Shown here in pieces: positions 16,964 to 25,937 of a DNA stretch of 64,000 nucleotides (the first letter of the stretch is position 1; each line of letters starts with the position of its first letter). The DNA comes from CAYYMH01 sp964472785 (GTDB lineage Bacteria; Zhuqueibacterota; Zhuqueibacteria; Thermofontimicrobiales; Thermofontimicrobiaceae): the NCBI GenBank assembly GCA_964472785.1, contig CAYYMH010000001.1, forward strand, positions 222,930 to 286,929, in the 5' to 3' direction. The translations under genes and the position numbers were made by a program. Below the pieces are notes generated by a model. That model had not been told where the DNA came from and did not search any database. It worked only from the letters and a program-made list of their open reading frames with translations.

Positions 16964-19900
16964 ATGAAGAAATTAACCCAATTTTCAGTCTCATATCCAA
17001 TCACTATTTTGATGTTGGTGCTGGCGGTCATTCTGCTGGGCTACATTTCCTTTCAAAAATTAGGTGTTGATCTTTTTCCGGATTTAAATAATCCAAAAAT
17101 ATTTGTCGAACTGGAATCCGGGGAACGACCGCCGGAGGAGATTGAAAAGCAATTTGTCGAAGGCATTGAATCGTTGGCGATCCGTCAAAAGAAAGTGATT
17201 CAAGTGTCATCGCTGACACGCGTTGGTTCCGCACAAATTACTGTCGAGTATTCCTGGGACGCTGACATGGATGAGGCGTTTCTGGATTTACAAAAATCCC
17301 TCACCAGTTTTAGCCAGAATTCTGAAATTGATGAATTGGTTATTACCCAGCACGATCCCAATGCGGCGCCGATTATGCTGCTGGGGTTCTCGCATCCGGA
17401 CATTGATGATATGGATGAATTGAGACGGGTGGCGGAAAATTATATCCGCAATGAGCTGATTCGTCTCGAAGGAATTGCTGAAGTGGATTTGTTAGGACAG
17501 GAAGAGAAAGAAGTTGTTGTTCAAACCAATAATTATCTGCTGGAAGCCTATAATTTAACACCAAACACGATTTCCAGCCGGATACAGAGTTATAACCAGA
17601 ATTCTTCCGGCGGATCAATCGTTGAAATGGGACGAAAATACATTATTAAAGGTATCGGTGAGTTCCAATCGCTGGAAGAAATCGGCAATATTATCGTGAC
17701 TTACAAACAGCCTCAGGCGGTTTTATCTTCAGTTGAAACCGGCTCTCTGACTGATCGCGTTCCGGTTTATCTGAAAGATGTGGCTGAAATAATAATGCGG
17801 AATAAAGATCCCGAAAACATCGTTCGCATCAACCAGACCCGTTGCATGGGGCTTGAAATTTATAAAGAAACGAAGTTTAACACGGTGACGGCAGTTAAGG
17901 ATTTGCAGGAGACACTAACCACGCTGCGTAAAGCGCTGCCCGGTTATGAACTCACAGTGATTCAGAATCAGGGGGAATTTATCAATCAGGCAATCAATGA
18001 GGTCGAGCAGACGGCACTGATTGGTATTCTTTTGGCGGTAGTTATTCTATTTGTATTTCTGCGTCGGATCGGTACAACATTCATAATCAGTCTGGCAATT
18101 CCAATTTCAATCATCGCGACCTTTAATCTGATGTATTTCAAAGGATTGACGCTGAACATCATGACATTAGGAGGTCTGGCGCTCGGTGCGGGTATGCTGG
18201 TTGACAATGCCATCGTAGTGATGGAGAATATTTTCCGGAATCTTGAGTCCGGCATGTCTTTGAAAGAAGCCTCCATTGTCGGAACAGCTCAAGTTGGCGG
18301 TGCGATTACGGCTTCAACCATTACCACCATCGTTGTTTTTCTACCGATTGTATATTTACACGGTGCGGCAGGTGAGTTATTCAAGGATCAAGCCTGGACT
18401 GTTGCGTTTTCGCTGTTATCCTCATTGGTTGTCGCCATTTTGGTGATTCCGATGTTGAGCACAAAAATATTAAAAAAGAGTTCGTCCAAGAAAATGGCAA
18501 AGTCAATTAAGTTTACCGGCTATGCTAAATTTTTACAAAGAGCGATTGAAAAACAGTGGTTCGTTATTGGTGGCGCTGTGGTACTAGTTGCGATTGCCGT
18601 TCTTCTCATTCCGGTGGTCGGTAGCGAATTCGTTCCGAAAACCGATTTGGGAGAATTTTCAATCGAAATCAAACTACCTGAAGGTACCGAATTAAAGCGT
18701 ACCGAACGTACGGTGGATAATATCGAAAAATTGATCAGGGAAATACTGGGTGATGAAGAAATAGAGACAATTTACAGCAAAGTCGGACCATCCACTGATT
18801 TGGCTGGCTCGGAATCATCCATCTTTGAAGATGAAAATACAGCGACAATGAAAGTCATTTTGAAACCGGAAAGAGAATATTCATCCCAACAAGTGATTAG
18901 GAAACTGGGACGCGCATTTTCAGATATTCCTGATGTGGAGACTCAGTTCATTCAGGAACAAACTGCGTTGCAGGCGACTTTGGGAACCGAGACTGCCCCG
19001 ATTGTTGTTGAGGTCAAAGGTGAGGATTTGGACGTTTTGCAGGATCTGACAAATCAGGTCAAACAAGAAATGGTAAATATAATTGATCTGATGAACATTG
19101 AGACCAGTTTTGATGAAGGGCGTCCTGAAATTGACCTGATTCTCGATCGCGTGAATGCCGGTATTTACAATGTCAGCATCACGGATATCAGCTCGCAATT
19201 GCAAAATATTCTAATGGGCAGGAACGCAGGCCAATGGGAACACGAAGGCGAATTAAAAGACATTACGATCCATTTACCAGATATTAGTGTTAGCCAGTTG
19301 GAAGACGTGGTCATCAATAATGGAGAGCAGGACATTCGCTTAAGTGAGTTGGTGAAAATCAGGAAATCGAATGTACCGAGAGAGATTAATCGACGGAATC
19401 AGGTACGGATCGGAAAAGTCTCCGCTCATATAAAAAGTGATAAACCCTTTGATCATGTAGTTCAGTCTGTTGATGATCAGCTAAAAAATATTGCCTTTCC
19501 CACAGATTATAAATACGAGATCACTGGTGAAGAACAAAAGCGGAGGGAGGCGTTTGACAGCTTAAAATTCGCGCTCATTCTCTCCATTGTTTTGGTGTAT
19601 ATGGTGATGGCGTCCCAATTTGAATCGCTGGTTCATCCGCTTACCATTTTATTGACAATCCCATTGGCAGGAGTCGGTGCTATTTTTATATTTTTCATAT
19701 TGGGAAAAACGCTCAATATTATGGCGTACATCGGTATAATCATGTTAGCGGGAATCGCTGTCAATGATTCGATTATTCTGGTCGATGCGATAAATCAATT
19801 GAAACGTGAGGGACGCTCCCGAATAGAAGCTATTGTCGAGGCGGGTCAGCGCAGAGTCAGACCGATCATCATGACCAGTCTGACGACGATTTTAGCGTTG

Positions 19901-20050
19901 CTCCCGTTAACCTTTGGATTTGGCGAGGGTGCTGCATTACGAGCACCGATGGCGTTGGCTGTGATCGGCGGATTAATTACCTCAACATTATTAACACTGG
20001 TCGTGATTCCGTGCGTTTATTCGGTTCTGGATCGTTTGTCTTTGAAATAA
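16964..20050 (+). CDS. RND multidrug-type efflux permease (HAE1 family)
   Basis: A 1028-residue inner membrane pump subunit of normal length with the usual duplicated layout: TM1 at about 10-30, a large periplasmic loop, TM2-6 (about 340-500), TM7 (about 530-550), a second loop and TM8-12 (about 860-1020). In TM4 the proton-relay region reads GMLVDNAIVVMEN and in TM10 GIAVNDSIILVD. The Asp-Asn pattern is common in this branch of RND pumps, unlike the double Asp of AcrB. AAAGGA precedes the ATG. It probably works with the adaptor and TolC upstream, perhaps as a heteromer with the next gene, by analogy with MdtBC. Confidence 0.95.
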   Translation: MKKLTQFSVSYPITILMLVLAVILLGYISFQKLGVDLFPDLNNPKIFVELESGERPPEEIEKQFVEGIESLAIRQKKVIQVSSLTRVGSAQITVEYSWDADMDEAFLDLQKSLTSFSQNSEIDELVITQHDPNAAPIMLLGFSHPDIDDMDELRRVAENYIRNELIRLEGIAEVDLLGQEEKEVVVQTNNYLLEAYNLTPNTISSRIQSYNQNSSGGSIVEMGRKYIIKGIGEFQSLEEIGNIIVTYKQPQAVLSSVETGSLTDRVPVYLKDVAEIIMRNKDPENIVRINQTRCMGLEIYKETKFNTVTAVKDLQETLTTLRKALPGYELTVIQNQGEFINQAINEVEQTALIGILLAVVILFVFLRRIGTTFIISLAIPISIIATFNLMYFKGLTLNIMTLGGLALGAGMLVDNAIVVMENIFRNLESGMSLKEASIVGTAQVGGAITASTITTIVVFLPIVYLHGAAGELFKDQAWTVAFSLLSSLVVAILVIPMLSTKILKKSSSKKMAKSIKFTGYAKFLQRAIEKQWFVIGGAVVLVAIAVLLIPVVGSEFVPKTDLGEFSIEIKLPEGTELKRTERTVDNIEKLIREILGDEEIETIYSKVGPSTDLAGSESSIFEDENTATMKVILKPEREYSSQQVIRKLGRAFSDIPDVETQFIQEQTALQATLGTETAPIVVEVKGEDLDVLQDLTNQVKQEMVNIIDLMNIETSFDEGRPEIDLILDRVNAGIYNVSITDISSQLQNILMGRNAGQWEHEGELKDITIHLPDISVSQLEDVVINNGEQDIRLSELVKIRKSNVPREINRRNQVRIGKVSAHIKSDKPFDHVVQSVDDQLKNIAFPTDYKYEITGEEQKRREAFDSLKFALILSIVLVYMVMASQFESLVHPLTILLTIPLAGVGAIFIFFILGKTLNIMAYIGIIMLAGIAVNDSIILVDAINQLKREGRSRIEAIVEAGQRRVRPIIMTSLTTILALLPLTFGFGEGAALRAPMALAVIGGLITSTLLTLVVIPCVYSVLDRLSLK

Positions 20051-20063
20051 ATACGTTGATAAT

Positions 20064-20337
20064 CGCCACTGATAGACACAGATTTTCACGGATGTTGGTT
20101 GTCATTAATTTGATAATAAACCATTTGTAAATATTGATTTAATTTTAGAAAAATAGTTACTTTTCAGCCACGAAGTCTCGAAGATACAAAGAAAAGCAGA
20201 GAAGACTGTTAGAATATTTTTAGAGATGTATTTCTTTGTGTAACTTTGAGTCTTGGCGTCTTTGTGGCAAAAAAATGCTCTAGATAGTTACAAAAAATAT
20301 AATAAAATATCTGTGTTAATACGCGTTAATCTGTGGC
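20064..20337. repeat. Outer hairpin repeat (CACAGATT family) interrupted by a second element
   Basis: GCCACTGATAGACACAGATT (from 20064) and the complement of the right end (GCCACAGATTAACGCGTATT, ending 20337) form imperfect inverted ends of one repeat family. A different hairpin repeat lies between them (20161-20283). The two RND genes are separated by 363 bases, and this pair of elements fills most of it. No gene or promoter is evident here. Confidence 0.55.
20153..20291. mobile_element. Inner hairpin repeat flanked by an 8-base direct repeat
   Basis: GCCACGAAGTCTCGAAGATA (from 20167) is mirrored by the right arm ending GGCGTCTTTGTGGC (20268), the CCACAAAG family also seen at 865-1051. The octamer ATAGTTAC stands on both sides, at 20153-20160 and 20284-20291. 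This looks like a target-site duplication left when the element inserted into the older outer repeat. There is no coding capacity, so any movement would need enzymes in trans. Confidence 0.45.
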
Positions 20338-20413
20338 TTTAATCTATTTAATAGTTATGAATTTTAGGTCATTCTTCAAAAAAGTACCGTAACGAAAGAA
20401 AGCTTTTACAAAT

Positions 20414-23400
20414 ATGAACATAATTCGGTTTGTCATAGAGCGAAAAACATTGATCAGCATGTTATTCATTGCGTTAGTACTTCTCGGTTTCATTTCCTAC
20501 CGGAATTTACCCGTGGAGCTCATTCCCGATGCAACACTTCCATTTCTGATGGTGCAGGTCAATAGTGTGCAGGACATGGATCCCCATTACATGGAGAAGC
20601 AGGCGATTATTCCGCTGGAAGGCGCCATCAGCACGCTGGAAGGGATCGACCGTATTGAGTCCAGCGCGGATCGACGCCGGGGAATGATTACCATTTATTA
20701 CAATCAAAATGTAAAAATAAAATACGCTTATTTAAAATTACAGGAAAAAGTCAACGCGATCAAAAATAGCCTGCCCGAAGAATTTATTGTCAATGTGATT
20801 AAAATCGATACCGAGCAGATCGCAAACATGTTCATGTCGCTGCAGGTTCGAGGCAGTGGCGGATTGGATCGTATCCGGGAAATTATCGATAATAAAATCA
20901 CCCGCGAACTTGAAAATATCAACGGCATCGCGACAGTTGAAGTCTTTGGAGGCAGGCAAAAATCGGTTGAAATTATTTTGAGTGAAGAAGCCTCTGAAGC
21001 CTACAACATTACCCCATCCCAGATTAGATCGTTAATCGCGCAAAACAGCCAGAACAAAACTTTTCTGGGACAGGTTTATGAGAGAAACAAACAGTATTTT
21101 GTCAATCTGGTTGCAGAATACACAGACGTGCGAAATCTGGAAAACATTGTTGTTCGTCCTGAAGGACCGGTTTTATTAAAAGACGTTGCTGATGTTTACG
21201 TTGGCTTTAAAGAGGAAGAATCCATTAGCCGTGTCAATGGAAAAGAAGCCATTACCATGCAATTGGTTCGTGATGCGCGCGTTAATTTAATCCAGCTCTC
21301 TCATGACACGCGGGAAGTCATCGATCGATTAAATGAACGATTGGCACCCCAGGATATCCAAATTACCATCGAGAACGACACAGCCGAATACATGGAGAAA
21401 AACATTGATTTGATTATCCAATTAGCGTTAATCGGTGGGCTGCTTGCCGTGCTCGTACTCTATCTGTTTCTCCGGAATTTACGTCTGGTTTTTGTGATCG
21501 CATTGGCAATTCCGATCTCTGTCTATACGGCATTCAATTTTTTCTACTCTTACGACATCTCGATCAACAGTCTGACACTGGTCGGTATCGCGCTTGCCGT
21601 CGGCATGTTGTTGGATAACAGCATTGTGGTGTTGGAGAATATCTATCGATTGGTTTCAGAAAAAAAGGATGTCGATTTATCCGTGATTCAAGGCGTTAAG
21701 GAGGTCTGGCGCTCCATTTTTGCAGCGACACTGACAACGATTGCCATTTTTCTGCCGTTTGTTTTTGCTTCTGATTTTTTCACAAGACTCATGGGACGGC
21801 ATATTTCAGTTTCCATTATTTCTACCCTGGTCGTATCTCTTATTGTCGCTCTGCTGTTGATTCCGATGGTCACGCATTTCTTTTTGCAGCGTGGTTCCCG
21901 GCGAAAACTCAGTGCGCTTGATTTTAATATTGTCTCACCCAAGAATCGTATGTTGCAGATTTACCGCGTTTTTCTTAAATCAACAATTCGCTTTCCGGTG
22001 CGGACGATCATTACTGCTTTTGTTATCCTGGTTGCAAGTATCCTGATTTGTCTGACGTTGAGTCTGAATGTTTCCCGAGAAACTGAATTGCAGGATTTCA
22101 ATTTATATTTGACCATGCCCAGTGGTTCAACATTGGATGCTACCGACCTGGCAGTCGAAGATTTGGAAAATCGGCTGAAAGATATTGAAGAAAAAGAAGA
22201 CGTTATCAGCCAAATTTATGAAGAAGAAGCTGTCATCACGGTTAAGTTGAAGGAAGATTTCGAAAAAATTGACAATCGTTCTGTGGCTGAAATCAAAAAC
22301 GAAATTCAGAAAAGGATCGATGATTTTCGTATTGCTGATATTAGTTTTCAGCAGCCGGTTTCCAGCAGACGTTTCGGCGGCGGAGGCGGCAGAAATCCGG
22401 GCGAGGGATTTGAACGGATGTTAGGAATCGGTACCCAGACCGAAAAAGTAGTGATCAAAGGCCGCGATTTTAATATGCTGCGGAACGTGGCAGAGGATAT
22501 CCGTTATTATTTAGAAGAGTTAACTTCGGTTGATTGGGTGAGGTATGATATCTCCGATGATCGTCCTGAAATCCATCTGCTTTTTGATACACAACTGCTC
22601 AGCCATTATGATATACCGATCAACCGATTGAGTGCAGAACTTGCCGGTTTTCAAACGGAATATACCTCGGGTTTCAAATATAAACAAGGAACCGACGAAT
22701 ATGATATTATCATTCGAAACGAGGATCTAAGCGAAAAGACAATCGATGATTTAAAGAGTTTACGGATACCTTCGCAGAGTGGGGGTACCCACGAATTGGA
22801 ACAACTGAGTCGCATTGTCTATTCATTCGGAATGTCCTCGATCAATCGTGTGAATCAGGAGAAGCAGATCGAGGTAACCTATAAATTTATTGATGAAATA
22901 AACAGTTCAAAAAGTCTGTTATCCAACGCGCGGGAAGAAATCGATAATTTGGTCGCGAATCTGAAAATTCCTACCGGAATCGCCCTGGAAGTGGTGCATG
23001 ATGAGCGGGAAATGGAGGAGTATTATTTCCTTATCGGCGCTGCCTTTGTTTTAATATTCATGATCTTGGCTGCTGTTTTTGAGTCGCTTTCCACACCATT
23101 TGTTATTATGTTCACGATTCCGTTGGCAACCATCGGTTCGTTTTGGGCGATCATTTTGACCGGAAATTCCATCATTAATCCGTTGACATTAATCGGATTT
23201 ATTATTTTGTTGGGACTGGTTGTGAACAACGGAATCATTTTGATTGACTATACGCGAATTTTGAGGGAGAGAGGTTTCAACCGTTCCCGGGCACTGGTAA
23301 ATGCAGGACAGGCGCGTGTCCGACCGATTTTGATTACAACCATAACTACCATTGTTGCCATGTTACCGCTGGCAATGGGAAAGGCTGAATACGTCACTCA

Positions 23401-25135
23401 AATTGGCTCCCCGTTCGCGATCACAGTGATCGGTGGTCTTTCTTTGAGTACATTATTTACGCTGGTCTTTATTCCGACGGTTTATTCGGGATTGGAAGTA
23501 GCGCTGAATTGGATTCGGCAGTTGGATATAAAAATAAAAATCCTATGGTTTATTTTATATGGATTGGGCAGTTATTTCATTTACACCAAAGTGTACAGTG
23601 TGCTGTGGGCGGCAGTGCTGTTTTTCGTGTTGCTTGGTTTGGTGCCAGCGCTCACTTATTTTATCATAGTCAGCTTGCGGCAGGCAAAAGAGGACGTTAT
23701 TCCGTACGGAAAGTCGCTGCGTATTAAGATAAAACATATTGTGAAAATTTATGATGATAGTTCCAGATTTGTTCGGGAGTTGAAAAAGGGGGGAAAAATT
23801 CGTGAACGCGCGAATCTGACAAAAGAGTATAAAACTTGGCGGGATTTCGACGTGCTTCTGTGGCAGTTACCTCTATTCGGATTTTTGATCTATTTTATTT
23901 ACTTTTATTTGCAGACGCCTTTTTGGGTTTTTGTCATGACCCATGTGGTATATTTTTATTTTTTATATTTTTGGAAACCGATCGAAAAATTTATCCTTGA
24001 ACAATTGAAAAATAAGAAGGGGAAGTTTATCAAATTGGTTATTGATCGTGTTTACAATGTTTTTCTATGGGGCTTCCCGCTTTTCAATTTAGTTCTTTAT
24101 TATTTCAGATGGCATAATATTACCATACTCATTTTTATCGCTTTTGTCTGGTATCTCGCACTGGCAATTTACGTGACGTCAAATCGGCTGCATCGTGAAA
24201 ATGTCAACATTATGCGTTTGGAAGGACGCTTCGCCGGAATTCGTAAGCAATTTTATCGTTTTGTCCAGTTCATTCCGATTATTGGTAAAAAGAAAAATCC
24301 GTTCAAGGCGCTGGCAGGAGTTTCAATGGAAATTGGCAGCGGGATGTTCGGGCTTTTGGGTCCCAACGGAGCCGGCAAGACAACGTTAATGCGTATCATC
24401 TGCGGTATTTTAGAACAAAGCCGGGGCACAATCTGGATTAACGATATTGACCTGAAAAAGAAGCGGGAGGAATTACAGGGATTGATCGGTTATTTGCCAC
24501 AGGAGTTCGGCACTTACGAAAACATGACCGCCTATGAGTTTCTGGAATATCAGGCAATTTTGAAAAATATTTATGACCGGGAAGAAAGAACAAAGCGCGT
24601 CAATTATGTTTTGTCAGCCGTGCATTTGGAACAAAATAAAGATCAAAAGATCGGTTCTTTTTCCGGTGGCATGAAGCAGCGGATCGGGATTGCCCAAACG
24701 CTGCTGCATCTTCCCAGAATTCTGGTCGTTGATGAACCAACTGCCGGACTTGATCCTCGAGAACGTATTCGTTTCAGAAATCTGTTGGTGGAATTAGCCC
24801 GGGAAAGAATCGTTATTTTTTCCACACATATTATCGAGGATATTTCCAGTTCCTGTAACAAGGTTGCTGTGTTGAACAGAGGTAATTTATGTTATTTGGG
24901 CGAACCGCAAAAGATGACTCGCATCGCCAAAGGTTTTGTGTGGCATTTTATGATTGACCCGCAAGAGTTCCAACTGGTGAGGGACCAATTTCAAGTCATT
25001 CACCACATGCGTGTCGGTGATAAAATCAGAGTGCGGTGTCTGGCACAGGAAAAACCGACTCTGGACGCAACCGAAGTTAGACCGACACTGGAGGACGCTT
25101 ATTTGTGGCTGTTAAGAAAATCGGCAACATGTTAA
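20414..25135 (+). CDS. RND permease fused to a six-helix linker and an ABC ATPase
   Basis: A 1573-residue fusion, open without interruption. Residues 1-1032 are a complete RND permease (TM4 region GMLLDNSIVVLEN; TM10 region GLVVNNGIILID; last helix before GLEVALNW). Residues about 1040-1290 add roughly six hydrophobic helices in three pairs joined by basic loops. Residues about 1300-1573 are a full ABC ATPase: Walker A GPNGAGKTT (1316-1324), signature FSGGMKQRIGIAQ (1416-1428), Walker B ILVVDEPTAGLDP and H-loop STHI. No ATPase motif is damaged. The ATPase is closest to the stand-alone one at 9687-10595. A small ABC-2 permease gene follows after 39 bases. Coupling of ATP hydrolysis to RND transport is a hypothesis. 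Confidence 0.93.
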   Translation: MNIIRFVIERKTLISMLFIALVLLGFISYRNLPVELIPDATLPFLMVQVNSVQDMDPHYMEKQAIIPLEGAISTLEGIDRIESSADRRRGMITIYYNQNVKIKYAYLKLQEKVNAIKNSLPEEFIVNVIKIDTEQIANMFMSLQVRGSGGLDRIREIIDNKITRELENINGIATVEVFGGRQKSVEIILSEEASEAYNITPSQIRSLIAQNSQNKTFLGQVYERNKQYFVNLVAEYTDVRNLENIVVRPEGPVLLKDVADVYVGFKEEESISRVNGKEAITMQLVRDARVNLIQLSHDTREVIDRLNERLAPQDIQITIENDTAEYMEKNIDLIIQLALIGGLLAVLVLYLFLRNLRLVFVIALAIPISVYTAFNFFYSYDISINSLTLVGIALAVGMLLDNSIVVLENIYRLVSEKKDVDLSVIQGVKEVWRSIFAATLTTIAIFLPFVFASDFFTRLMGRHISVSIISTLVVSLIVALLLIPMVTHFFLQRGSRRKLSALDFNIVSPKNRMLQIYRVFLKSTIRFPVRTIITAFVILVASILICLTLSLNVSRETELQDFNLYLTMPSGSTLDATDLAVEDLENRLKDIEEKEDVISQIYEEEAVITVKLKEDFEKIDNRSVAEIKNEIQKRIDDFRIADISFQQPVSSRRFGGGGGRNPGEGFERMLGIGTQTEKVVIKGRDFNMLRNVAEDIRYYLEELTSVDWVRYDISDDRPEIHLLFDTQLLSHYDIPINRLSAELAGFQTEYTSGFKYKQGTDEYDIIIRNEDLSEKTIDDLKSLRIPSQSGGTHELEQLSRIVYSFGMSSINRVNQEKQIEVTYKFIDEINSSKSLLSNAREEIDNLVANLKIPTGIALEVVHDEREMEEYYFLIGAAFVLIFMILAAVFESLSTPFVIMFTIPLATIGSFWAIILTGNSIINPLTLIGFIILLGLVVNNGIILIDYTRILRERGFNRSRALVNAGQARVRPILITTITTIVAMLPLAMGKAEYVTQIGSPFAITVIGGLSLSTLFTLVFIPTVYSGLEVALNWIRQLDIKIKILWFILYGLGSYFIYTKVYSVLWAAVLFFVLLGLVPALTYFIIVSLRQAKEDVIPYGKSLRIKIKHIVKIYDDSSRFVRELKKGGKIRERANLTKEYKTWRDFDVLLWQLPLFGFLIYFIYFYLQTPFWVFVMTHVVYFYFLYFWKPIEKFILEQLKNKKGKFIKLVIDRVYNVFLWGFPLFNLVLYYFRWHNITILIFIAFVWYLALAIYVTSNRLHRENVNIMRLEGRFAGIRKQFYRFVQFIPIIGKKKNPFKALAGVSMEIGSGMFGLLGPNGAGKTTLMRIICGILEQSRGTIWINDIDLKKKREELQGLIGYLPQEFGTYENMTAYEFLEYQAILKNIYDREERTKRVNYVLSAVHLEQNKDQKIGSFSGGMKQRIGIAQTLLHLPRILVVDEPTAGLDPRERIRFRNLLVELARERIVIFSTHIIEDISSSCNKVAVLNRGNLCYLGEPQKMTRIAKGFVWHFMIDPQEFQLVRDQFQVIHHMRVGDKIRVRCLAQEKPTLDATEVRPTLEDAYLWLLRKSATC

Positions 25136-25174
25136 GGAAGAGTTTTGAAACTTGATTAAACAAACGAGATATAA

Positions 25175-25894
25175 ATGGAATACAAAGAGAAATTAAAAAA
25201 TATATTTGTGCTGATTGCCAGCCTGGTTAAATACAACTTGAAAATTATCTTCGCGAACAAATTTATTTATTTTTTGTTGGCAGCAGTGGTGTTTTTTCTG
25301 CTCGTGACCATTCTAAATTTAGCCAGCTCAGAATCTGATCCGACAGAAGGTTTAGTTTATTACTGGCTGCTGGTTCCCGGCTTATTACTCATTTTTTACC
25401 CGACCGTGTTCGGAATCCAGAACGATGTGGACACGCGAATGATTGAGATTCTTTTTGGGATACCGAATTACCGTTATAAAGTGTGGCTTATCCGGTTGGT
25501 TCTTATCTATGTCGTCGTATTTTTAATTTTATTAATATTGAGCTTAATCAGTTCGCTGGCGCTGATTTCTTTTTCGGTGTTAAATATGGTATTTCAACTC
25601 ATGTTTCCCATTTTTCTGCTGGGAACGTTGGCATTTATGGTATCCACTATGGTTCGCAACGGAAACGGTACTGCGGTTCTGATGGTTATCATCGGACTTT
25701 TCTTTTGGATCGGCACCGGATTTTTGCCCCATCGGTTCAATCTGTTTTTAAATCCCTACTCGGTTCCTTCAGATATGAACGAGGTGGTGTGGGCGCAGAC
25801 CACATTTAACAATCGGATTTATGTCGCTGTTGCCATGATCGTCTGTGTGCTGTTCGGATTAATCATGTTGCAAAAGCGGGAGAAGTTTATTTGA
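25175..25894 (+). CDS. ABC-2 type permease subunit
   Basis: A 239-residue integral membrane protein with about six hydrophobic segments (roughly 30-48, 65-82, 105-135, 138-158, 165-185 and 213-230). Residues after the second helix (QNDVDTRMIEILFGIPN) resemble the coupling region of ABC-2 exporters. It lies 39 bases after the RND-ABC fusion and has no ATPase of its own, so the fused ATPase domain is its natural partner. The ribosome binding site is weak (GAG), which suggests translation dependent on the upstream gene. It is the last gene of the efflux locus. Confidence 0.8.
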   Translation: MEYKEKLKNIFVLIASLVKYNLKIIFANKFIYFLLAAVVFFLLVTILNLASSESDPTEGLVYYWLLVPGLLLIFYPTVFGIQNDVDTRMIEILFGIPNYRYKVWLIRLVLIYVVVFLILLILSLISSLALISFSVLNMVFQLMFPIFLLGTLAFMVSTMVRNGNGTAVLMVIIGLFFWIGTGFLPHRFNLFLNPYSVPSDMNEVVWAQTTFNNRIYVAVAMIVCVLFGLIMLQKREKFI

Positions 25895-25937
25895 TGAATC
25901 TTACGCGCGTATTTTCAATTAAATATTCAAGAACATT

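Noticed and set aside
16964..20050. Asp-Asn instead of double Asp in RND TM4 as a sign of inactivity
   Set aside because: This pattern is usual in many HAE1-type RND pumps of Bacteroidota-like bacteria, so it is not evidence of loss of function.
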